This document shows, one piece after another, positions 1 through 5,401 of a stretch of DNA of 5,401 bases. This DNA is from Limnohabitans sp. Lineage in GTDB: Bacteria; Pseudomonadota; Gammaproteobacteria; Burkholderiales; Burkholderiaceae_C. The position numbers and the translations under genes were made by a program. The DNA is taken from contig VEQI01000243.1 in assembly GCA_018883305.1 (NCBI GenBank), positions 1-5,401 of the forward strand. The letters are read 5' to 3'. Each line of letters begins with the position of its first letter. The first letter of the stretch is position 1. The notes beneath the pieces are model-generated. The model saw only the letters and a program-made list of their open reading frames with translations, did not search any database and had not been told where the DNA came from.

Positions 1-1374
1 GACAGCCATGGAACTGGCCGCACCGCCCCCCATGCCGATGCGCATGCCTGGACCACCCAGCTGAATCAGCAAGGTGCCGGCGGGAAACTCGATCTTGCGG
101 GTTTGCTGCTCGTCGATGACGCCCAGGCCACCGGCCAGCATGATGGGCTTGTGGTATCCCCGCTGAACGCCCGCCACCGATTGCTCATACTCTCGGAAAT
201 AGCCCAGCAGGTTGGGCCGGCCGAATTCGTTGTTGAAGGCGGCCCCCCCCAGAGGCCCTTCAATCATGATCTGCAATGCAGGGGCCATGTGGTCGGGACG
301 TCCCAAGGGACTGTTCCACAGCTTGGACACACTGAAGCCAGTCAAGCCGGCTTTGGGCTTGGAGCCACGTCCGGTGGCGCCTTCATCGCGAATTTCACCG
401 CCTGCGCCTGTGGATGCACCCGGGAAGGGTGAAATGGCCGTGGGGTGGTTGTGGGTCTCCACCTTCATCAGCACATGGTGGGTGGCCGACGATGGTTGAT
501 AGACCGGCGTGGTGTTGGTGCGCCCTGCCGTGCTGGCCACAAATCGTTCCACCGCATGACCGGTCATGATGGAGGCGTTGTCCGAATAAGCCACCACGGT
601 GTGTTGCGGACTGACCTGATGGGTATGGCGAATCATGCCAAACAGGCTGTGAGTCTGGTCTTCACCGTTGATCGTGAACTGCGCATTGAAGATCTTGTGA
701 CGGCAATGCTCGCTGTTGGCCTGAGCGAACATCATCAGCTCCACGTCCGTGGGGTTGCGTCCCAGTTCCTTGAAGTTGTGTGCCAGATAGTCGATCTCGT
801 CCTCGGCCAGGGCCAGTCCCCAGCGCTGGTTGGCGTCCAGCAGCGCGGCACGACCACCCTGCAGCACATCCACTTGCTCCAGCGCTTGCGGCGCCAGCTC
901 CTGGAACAGTCCAAAGCCCTGCTCCAGTGTGCTGAACACGGATTCGGTCATGCGGTCATGCAGCAGCTCGCCCAGGGCTTGCAAGGTCAGCGCATCCAGG
1001 GATGACTTCCCCAGCAAGCCACGAGAGAGCTGGAATTCGTATTCCACCAGACGCTCGATGCGGCGAACCGCCATGCCGCAGTTGTGCGCAATGTCAGTCG
1101 CCTTGGAGGCCCAGGGGGAAACGGTCCCCAGTCGAGGCCCCACCCAGAGACGTGGCCCGTCCTTGGGTGCGACGGCGGGATCCCCATAAGTCAATAACTG
1201 CGCATAGGCTTGGCGTGACGCGTCATCCAGCGCGCCGGGCGTGGAGACCAGGTGCACGAATCGGGCACGCACCCCCTGAATGCTGGCGTGCACCGCCTGC
1301 AAGCGTGGCAGCAGGGAGCGGATTCGGAATTCGCTGAGGGCATTGCCCCCCGGGAAAGAGGAGATGTGCAGCAC
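1..1374 (-). CDS. purL: Phosphoribosylformylglycinamidine synthase (FGAM synthase), N-terminal part, truncated by window edge
   Basis: PurL catalyses the fourth step of purine synthesis in the cytoplasm: FGAR + glutamine + ATP gives FGAM + glutamate + ADP + Pi. The 458 visible codons read without a break and cover the N-terminal PurS-like domain (about residues 1-145), the linker domain (about 165-220) and the start of the first AIRS-type synthase domain. Seen directly: NPTDVELMMFAQANSEHCRH with the conserved His at residue 223, KVETHNHPTAISPFPGASTG at 304-323 followed by GAGGEIRDEGATGRGSK to 339, and GGPGMRIGMGGGAASSMAV at the window edge. These belong to the large single-chain PurL of about 1,300 residues, whose glutaminase domain would lie beyond the left edge. 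The start is uncertain. I chose GTG at 1374-1372 because it gives (M)LHISSFPGGNALSEF, where family members begin, but it has no clear Shine-Dalgarno. Alternatives are GTG at 1404 and ATG at 1494. It is divergent from map. Confidence 0.96.
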   Translation of the reverse strand, partial: MLHISSFPGGNALSEFRIRSLLPRLQAVHASIQGVRARFVHLVSTPGALDDASRQAYAQLLTYGDPAVAPKDGPRLWVGPRLGTVSPWASKATDIAHNCGMAVRRIERLVEYEFQLSRGLLGKSSLDALTLQALGELLHDRMTESVFSTLEQGFGLFQELAPQALEQVDVLQGGRAALLDANQRWGLALAEDEIDYLAHNFKELGRNPTDVELMMFAQANSEHCRHKIFNAQFTINGEDQTHSLFGMIRHTHQVSPQHTVVAYSDNASIMTGHAVERFVASTAGRTNTTPVYQPSSATHHVLMKVETHNHPTAISPFPGASTGAGGEIRDEGATGRGSKPKAGLTGFSVSKLWNSPLGRPDHMAPALQIMIEGPLGGAAFNNEFGRPNLLGYFREYEQSVAGVQRGYHKPIMLAGGLGVIDEQQTRKIEFPAGTLLIQLGGPGMRIGMGGGAASSMAV

Positions 1375-1442
1375 GGTGGACGGCTGGGAGTTCGACGAGG
1401 TCACGGCAATGAGGCCCTGGATGGCTGAAATCGCGAAATACC

Positions 1443-1461
1443 GGGATCGCTGACTGGGATC
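1443..1461. repeat. Short direct repeat GGGATC-N7-GGGATC
   Basis: GGGATC occurs at 1443-1448 and again at 1456-1461, so the copies repeat every 13 bases. The second copy is part of the palindrome GGATCC. The repeat lies just downstream, in the purL direction, of the candidate purL -10 box, where a repressor or leader element could act. Six-base repeats are common by chance, so a function is speculative. Confidence 0.2.
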
Positions 1462-1475
1462 CTGGCAAAAAGGGC

Positions 1476-1481
1476 ATTTTA
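1476..1481 (-). promoter_or_regulatory. Candidate -10 box for purL (TAAAAT)
   Basis: Read on the minus strand the hexamer is TAAAAT, matching five of six positions of the sigma-70 TATAAT consensus. No good -35 hexamer lies 16-18 bases upstream, and there is no TG extension, so the call rests on the -10 alone. A start near 1469 would leave a leader of roughly 95 bases before GTG 1374. It would also exclude ATG 1494 as the start codon for that transcript. Confidence 0.3.
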
Positions 1482-1502
1482 CCGGCAGGCTCATCCTCCC
1501 CC

Positions 1503-1511
1503 TGAGATAAT
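1503..1511 (+). promoter_or_regulatory. Candidate extended -10 promoter for map (TGaGATAAT)
   Basis: TGAGATAAT fits an extended -10 element (TGnTATAAT) with one mismatch in the hexamer. No recognisable TTGACA is seen 16-18 bases upstream, which extended -10 promoters tolerate. The expected transcription start, about seven bases after the box, falls at roughly 1517-1519, on or just before the map ATG. That would give a leaderless or nearly leaderless mRNA, in agreement with the lack of a Shine-Dalgarno before map. Confidence 0.4.
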
Positions 1512-1518
1512 TGTGTGC

Positions 1519-2331
1519 ATGAGCATTCAAATCAAAGACGAAGACGGCATCCGCGGCATGCGCGTGGCGTGTCGCCTCGCCGCCGAGGTGCTGGACTACC
1601 TCGAGCCCTACATCCAGCCGGGCATCACCACCAATGAAATCGACAAACTGGCCCACGACTACATGGTGGACGTGCAGCAATGCATTCCTGCGCCGCTGAA
1701 CTATGCGCCTAACGGCTACAAGCCCTACCCCAAGTCCATCTGCACCTCCATCAACCATCAGGTGTGTCACGGCATTCCCAACGACAAACCGTTGAAAAAA
1801 GGGGACATCCTCAACATCGACATCACCACCATCAAGGATGGCTGGCATGGCGACACCAGCCGCATGTTCTCGGTGGGTGAAACCTCCATTGCTGCGCGTC
1901 GTCTGTGCCAGATGACCTTTGAGGCCATGTGGCATGGCATCGTGAAGGTCAAGCCCGGGGCACGACTGGGCGATATCGGACACGCCATCCAGCGCTTTGC
2001 CGAGGGCAATGGGTTTTCCGTGGTCCGCGAGTTTTGCGGACACGGCATTGGTTTGGGTTTTCATGAGGAACCGCAGGTTCTGCACTACGGCAAGCCGGGC
2101 ACGTTGGAAGAGCTGGTGCCAGGCATGATCTTCACCATCGAGCCCATGATCAACGCGGGCCGTCGCGACATCAAGGAACTGGGCGATGGCTGGACCATTG
2201 TCACGCGGGATCATTCTCTGTCCGCGCAGTGGGAGCACACCGTTCTGGTCACCCCCACCGGCTACGAGGTGCTGACGCTTTCTGCGGGCAGCCCCACCCT
2301 GCCCTCTTTCGTCACCACCACCGCTTGCTAG
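1519..2331 (+). CDS. map: Methionine aminopeptidase, type I
   Basis: This cytoplasmic metalloprotease removes the initiator methionine from new proteins when the second residue is small, after deformylation. The 270-residue product is close to the usual length of bacterial type I enzymes (E. coli about 264) and has the pita-bread fold signature throughout. The five metal ligands are visible: Asp101 (NIDIT), Asp112 (HGDTSR), His175 (CGHGIG), Glu208 (FTIEPM) and Glu239 (QWEHT). His84 (QVCHGIPND) and His182 (GFHEEP) match the conserved substrate-contacting histidines. There is no N-terminal zinc-finger or SH3-like extension, as in type Ia enzymes. I chose ATG 1519, giving MSIQIKDEDGIRGMRVA like other family members. 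An in-frame GTG at 1513 would add only two residues and lies close to the likely promoter. No Shine-Dalgarno is seen upstream. glnD follows 8 bases after the TAG stop, suggesting an operon. Confidence 0.97.
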   Translation: MSIQIKDEDGIRGMRVACRLAAEVLDYLEPYIQPGITTNEIDKLAHDYMVDVQQCIPAPLNYAPNGYKPYPKSICTSINHQVCHGIPNDKPLKKGDILNIDITTIKDGWHGDTSRMFSVGETSIAARRLCQMTFEAMWHGIVKVKPGARLGDIGHAIQRFAEGNGFSVVREFCGHGIGLGFHEEPQVLHYGKPGTLEELVPGMIFTIEPMINAGRRDIKELGDGWTIVTRDHSLSAQWEHTVLVTPTGYEVLTLSAGSPTLPSFVTTTAC

Positions 2332-2339
2332 TACCGACC

Positions 2340-4937
2340 ATGACCCTGGGCAGCTACCGACAGCACAAGACCGAGTTGCTATCCCGACTCAACGCCGCTG
2401 ATCCCTCTGGGTCTCTGCAACGCGTTCGCGATGTGCTGCATGCTCTGCTGCAATGGACCGACCAGACCTTGGTGGGGCTATGGGGTGAAAGTGGATTGGC
2501 CAACACCATGAGCCTGGTGGCCGTGGGTGGTTATGGTCGCGGACAGTTGTATCCGTATTCAGACATCGATGTGTTGGTGCTGCTGCCCAACGGCAGCGTG
2601 GACGACCTGGCAGTGTCTGACCGAGAGCGGCTGGAAGGCTTCATCACACGTTGCTGGGACCATGGCCTGGAGATCGGCTCCAGCGTGCGCAGTTTGCCGG
2701 AGTGCCTACGTGAGGCTGGTGCCGACATCACGGTGCAAACCGCCATGCTGGAATCCCGGTGGCTCACGGGAGACAAGGCCCTGTATGCGCAGTTCCTGGC
2801 GCAGTTTCAGGCCGCGTTGGATCCTCGTGCTTTTTTTATCGCCAAAACCTTGGAGTTGCGACAGCGGCACACCAAGTTTGACGACACGCCCTACTCCCTG
2901 GAGCCCAATTGCAAGGAGTCCCCCGGTGGCTTGCGTGATTTGCAAACCATCCTGTGGGTCGCCAAAGCCGCTGGTCTGGGGGGCTCCTGGGACGAGTTGT
3001 GCCGTAACGGACTGGCCACGCCACTGGAGGTTCGACAGCTCAAACGCCATGAGGCCGTGCTGCGCACCATTCGCACGCACCTGCACTGCGTTGCCCAGCG
3101 ACGAGAAGATCGACTGGTCTTTGACCTGCAATATGCAACGTCCAAGTCCCTGCACCTGCAGGACGAGACCGCCAGCGCCAGATCCGCCAGTGAAGCGCTG
3201 ATGAAGCGCTACTATTGGTCAGCCAAGGCGGTGACTCAGTTGCATCAGATCCTCATGCTCAACATTGAGGAATGGCTCAACCGTGACCAAGGCCCGCAAG
3301 AATCAGAGCCCATCAACGAGCGCTTTGGCATCCGTGCCGGCATGATCGATGTTCTGAGCGAAGATTTGTATCAACGCGAGCCGCACGCCATCTTGGAAAC
3401 GTTTCTGGTCTTTCAGAACACCGTGGGCGCCAAGGGCTTGTCGGTGCGCACCTTGCGCGCGCTGTACAACGCCCGCGCCCTGATGAACGGTGCGTTCCGC
3501 CGCGACCCGATCAACCGGTTGAATTTTCTGCGCATCTTGCAGCAACCGCGCGGCATCACGCATGCCATGCGACTGATGAACCAGACCTCGGTGCTGGGTC
3601 GAACACTCTGGCCGTTCCGGCGCATCGTGGGTCAGATGCAGCATGACCTGTTCCATGTCTATACGGTGGATCAGCACATCCTGATGGTGCTGCGCAATGT
3701 GCGACGTTTCTTCATCGCCGAACATGCCCATGAGTATCCGTTTTGCTCGCAACTGGCCGCTGGCTGGGACAAGCCCTGGGTGCTGTATGTGGCAGCCCTG
3801 TTCCATGACATCGCCAAAGGACGTGGCGGAGACCATTCCGCTTTGGGCCGGCTCGAAGTCCGGCGCTTTTGCCGAGATCACGGCTTGAATCGAGATGATG
3901 CCGCGCTGATCGAGTTTCTGGTGGGTGAGCACCTCACCATGAGTCACATCGCGCAAAAGCAAGACACCAGTGATCCAGACGTCATCCAGGCGTTTGCCCA
4001 CACGGTGGGGAATGAGCGCAACCTCACCGCACTGTATCTGCTGACCGTGGCGGACATCCGTGGGACCAGCCCCAAGGTTTGGAATGCCTGGAAGGGCAAA
4101 CTGCTGGAAGACTTGTACCGTTCCACCCTGAGAACCCTGGGTGGACACGCGCCCGATGCCAATGCCGACATCGAGTCACGTAAGCGTGAGGCCCTGACCG
4201 TGCTGGCCCTGCACGCGCTGCCCTTTGAAGCGCATAAGGATTTGTGGGACACCCTGGACGTGGGCTACTTCATGCGCCACGAGGCTTCGGACATTGCCTG
4301 GCACACCCGACAAATCTCGCTGCCCATGGCCCGTGCACGGGCGCAAAATGCCACCGTCTCCACCTTGGTACGTGCACGAATTTCACCGTTGGGTGAAGGC
4401 TTGCAGGTGATGGTCTACACACCGGACCAGGCCGATTTGTTTGCCCGCATCTGTGGCTATTTCGACCATGCCGGCTTCAGTATTCTGGACGCCAAAATCC
4501 ACACCGCGCGCAACGGCTACGCATTGGACACCTTCCAGGTGGTGACCCCATTGCTGCAAGAGCATTACCGGGAATTGATCGGCATGGTGGAGTCTGAACT
4601 CACCCGAACACTGGAGCGACAGGGGCCACTGCCACCGGCCAGTCGGGGACGGGTGTCACGGCGCGTCAAGAGTTTTCCGGTCACGCCCCGGGTCTCTTTG
4701 CAGCCCGATGAAAAGGCGCAACGCTGGTTGCTCAGTATTTCGGCCAGTGACCGTGCAGGTCTTTTATACAGCGTGGCACAGGTGCTGGCGCGCCATCACA
4801 TCAACGTGCAATTGGCCAAGATCAGCACGCTGGGAGAACGCGTGGAAGACACGTTTCTGGTGGACGGCACAGAGCTTCAAAACAACCGCACCCAACTCGC
4901 CTTTGAAACCGAGTTGCTGCAAGCGCTCACGGCGTGA
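2340..4937 (+). CDS. glnD: Bifunctional PII uridylyltransferase / uridylyl-removing enzyme
   Basis: GlnD is the cytoplasmic glutamine sensor. At low glutamine it uridylylates PII proteins (GlnB/GlnK); at high glutamine it removes UMP, and so tunes glutamine synthetase and NtrC-dependent transcription. The 865-residue product is near the E. coli length (890). Domains in order: nucleotidyltransferase with GGYGRG at 63-68 and catalytic SDID at 74-77 (Asp75, Asp77); the conserved NCKESPGGLRDLQTI segment; an HD hydrolase domain with His439 (LFHVYTVDQH), His489-Asp490 (LFHDIAKGRGGDHS, His499) and EHLTMS at 530-535; ACT1 at about 690-765; the linker FPVTPRVSLQPDE; and ACT2 at about 797-865 (SISASDRAGLL). 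All catalytic motifs look intact. The start ATG 2340 gives MTLGSYRQHK. An upstream in-frame ATG at 2229 lies deep inside map and encodes a non-family, His/Pro/Arg-rich sequence, so I rejected it. No Shine-Dalgarno is evident, so coupling to map translation is likely. The 3' end overlaps the ligA end by 11 bases. Confidence 0.97.
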   Translation: MTLGSYRQHKTELLSRLNAADPSGSLQRVRDVLHALLQWTDQTLVGLWGESGLANTMSLVAVGGYGRGQLYPYSDIDVLVLLPNGSVDDLAVSDRERLEGFITRCWDHGLEIGSSVRSLPECLREAGADITVQTAMLESRWLTGDKALYAQFLAQFQAALDPRAFFIAKTLELRQRHTKFDDTPYSLEPNCKESPGGLRDLQTILWVAKAAGLGGSWDELCRNGLATPLEVRQLKRHEAVLRTIRTHLHCVAQRREDRLVFDLQYATSKSLHLQDETASARSASEALMKRYYWSAKAVTQLHQILMLNIEEWLNRDQGPQESEPINERFGIRAGMIDVLSEDLYQREPHAILETFLVFQNTVGAKGLSVRTLRALYNARALMNGAFRRDPINRLNFLRILQQPRGITHAMRLMNQTSVLGRTLWPFRRIVGQMQHDLFHVYTVDQHILMVLRNVRRFFIAEHAHEYPFCSQLAAGWDKPWVLYVAALFHDIAKGRGGDHSALGRLEVRRFCRDHGLNRDDAALIEFLVGEHLTMSHIAQKQDTSDPDVIQAFAHTVGNERNLTALYLLTVADIRGTSPKVWNAWKGKLLEDLYRSTLRTLGGHAPDANADIESRKREALTVLALHALPFEAHKDLWDTLDVGYFMRHEASDIAWHTRQISLPMARARAQNATVSTLVRARISPLGEGLQVMVYTPDQADLFARICGYFDHAGFSILDAKIHTARNGYALDTFQVVTPLLQEHYRELIGMVESELTRTLERQGPLPPASRGRVSRRVKSFPVTPRVSLQPDEKAQRWLLSISASDRAGLLYSVAQVLARHHINVQLAKISTLGERVEDTFLVDGTELQNNRTQLAFETELLQALTA

Positions 4938-5401
4938 TCGTGGTCACCAACGCCCGCAAGCCGTCCTCATCCAACACCGGAATGCCCAGGGCCTGAGCCT
5001 TTTCGAGCTTGCTGCCAGCCTCAGCGCCGGCAATCACGCCATGCGTCTTCTTGCTGACGCTGCCAGCCACCTTGGCACCAGCGGCTTCCAGCATGGCTTG
5101 TGCCTGCTCACGGGTGAGTGTAGGCAGCGTGCCTGTCAGTACATAGGTGCGGCCAGCCAACGGCAGTTGCGCCTGGGCGCTGGGGGCCTGCTCGGGCCAA
5201 TGCACACCGCAGGCTCTGAGTTGCTCCACCACTTCCCGGTTATGGGCTTGGTCGAAGAACGTGCGCAGGCTTTGCGCCACCACGGGCCCCACATCACGCA
5301 CCTGCAGCAACTGCTCCAATGTGGCGTCCATGATGGCGTCCAGGTTGCCGAAATGACGTGCCAGATCCTTGGCCGTGGCTTCACCGACATGTCGGATACC
5401 C
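4927..5401 (-). CDS. ligA: NAD+-dependent DNA ligase, C-terminal part, truncated by window edge
   Basis: LigA seals 5'-phosphate/3'-OH nicks in duplex DNA using NAD+, joining Okazaki fragments and finishing excision repair. The last 157 residues are visible, beginning GIRHVGEATAKDLARHFG, a hallmark of the LigA helix-hairpin-helix domain. A second hairpin motif follows (LLQVRDVGPVVAQSL, about visible residues 31-45). A short linker rich in Ala, Gln and Pro (about 69-80) leads to a C-terminal BRCT domain (about 81-152) with LAGRTYVLTGTL, the GAKVAGSVSKKT segment and GSKLEKAQALGIPVLDEDGL. The protein ends in TITP with a TGA stop at 4929-4927. The adenylation, OB-fold and zinc-finger parts, including the catalytic lysine, lie outside the window. 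The gene converges on glnD with stop codons overlapping. The identification is secure; the start cannot be seen. Confidence 0.96.
   Translation of the reverse strand, partial: GIRHVGEATAKDLARHFGNLDAIMDATLEQLLQVRDVGPVVAQSLRTFFDQAHNREVVEQLRACGVHWPEQAPSAQAQLPLAGRTYVLTGTLPTLTREQAQAMLEAAGAKVAGSVSKKTHGVIAGAEAGSKLEKAQALGIPVLDEDGLRALVTTITP

Larger units (their letters stand above)
1375..1518. other. Divergent intergenic region between purL and map
   Basis: This 144-base stretch lies between the preferred purL start and the map start and must carry promoters for both directions. It contains a TAAAAT box for the minus strand, an extended -10-like TGAGATAAT for the plus strand, and a short direct repeat of GGGATC. 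On the minus strand the purL frame stays open throughout, with in-frame ATG at 1494 and GTG at 1404, so part of it may encode an N-terminal PurL extension. That extension would contain CPFC and an apolar stretch (YFAISAIQGLIAV) not known to me from PurL. I see no tRNA, rRNA or convincing terminator here. Confidence 0.6.

Noticed and set aside
445..1005. Open frame of 186 codons on the plus strand inside purL
   Set aside because: It lies antisense to clearly conserved PurL sequence and shows no protein family of its own. Neighbouring plus-strand frames at 103-432, 212-499, 830-1189 and 1002-1337 are shadows as well.
1465..1482. A-run and T-run around AAAAAGGGCATTTT as an intrinsic terminator
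   Set aside because: The possible stem is only four A-T pairs with no GC-rich part, and no transcript from either flanking gene needs to end here because both genes point outward.
1795..1804. AAAAAAGGGG in map as a programmed frameshift site
   Set aside because: The reading frame is AAA AAA GGG, not the A AAA AAG phase needed for a -1 slippery heptamer, and map continues intact through conserved residues.
2229..2339. Upstream ATG that would lengthen GlnD by 37 residues
   Set aside because: It lies inside the conserved C-terminal part of map and encodes a His/Pro/Arg-rich sequence unlike any GlnD N-terminus. ATG 2340 gives the family-like start.
2831..2837. Seven-T run in glnD as a slippage or terminator signal
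   Set aside because: It simply encodes part of Ala-Phe-Phe-Ile in the intact frame. No GC-rich hairpin immediately precedes it, so it is not an intrinsic terminator.
3303..4148. Long open frame (281 codons) on the minus strand inside glnD
   Set aside because: It is fully antisense to the HD-domain region of an intact glnD, has no recognisable domain, and is explained by G/C-rich codon bias. The same applies to the 149-codon minus-strand frame at 2706-3155.
1..5401. Defence system, mobile element, CRISPR array or biosynthetic cluster
   Set aside because: Every long stretch is accounted for by four well-known housekeeping genes. No spaced repeats, inverted terminal repeats, transposase, integrase or unfamiliar gene was seen on either strand.

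Overview
The window reads as an ordinary chromosomal housekeeping segment of a proteobacterium, most likely a betaproteobacterium of the order Burkholderiales (Comamonadaceae-like). This placement is inferred from remembered family sequences, not from a search. It rests on the single-chain PurL, whose N-terminus reads LHISSFPGGNALSEFRI, the Map protein with IPAPLNYAPNGYKPYPKSIC, a full-length GlnD, and a high G+C content with G/C-rich third positions. Coding density is very high, and no RNA gene, mobile element, CRISPR array or phage remnant is visible.

Layout from left to right: (1) bases 1-1374, minus strand, hold the N-terminal third of purL (phosphoribosylformylglycinamidine synthase), which runs off the left edge. 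(2) About 144 bases (1375-1518) separate purL from the divergent map gene. They hold candidate promoters for both directions and one short direct repeat. (3) 1519-2331, plus strand, is map (type I methionine aminopeptidase). (4) After an 8-base gap, 2340-4937, plus strand, is glnD (bifunctional PII uridylyltransferase / uridylyl-removing enzyme). (5) 4927-5401, minus strand, is the C-terminal part of ligA (NAD+-dependent DNA ligase). It runs off the right edge, and its stop overlaps the glnD stop tail-to-tail by 11 bases.

map and glnD look like a two-gene operon with tight spacing and no clear ribosome binding site for glnD, so translational coupling is likely. The same pair is adjacent in E. 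coli, where map is divergent from rpsB-tsf; here the divergent neighbour is purL. The genes do not form one pathway. PurL makes purines using glutamine as nitrogen donor. GlnD senses glutamine and sets the uridylylation state of PII proteins. Map trims the initiator methionine from new proteins. LigA seals nicks in DNA. The only loose functional link is glutamine (PurL substrate, GlnD signal).

I found no evidence of an undescribed system. The points worth a second look are small: the uncertain purL start, a possibly leaderless map transcript from an extended -10 promoter, the compact divergent promoter region, and the overlapping gene ends of glnD and ligA.
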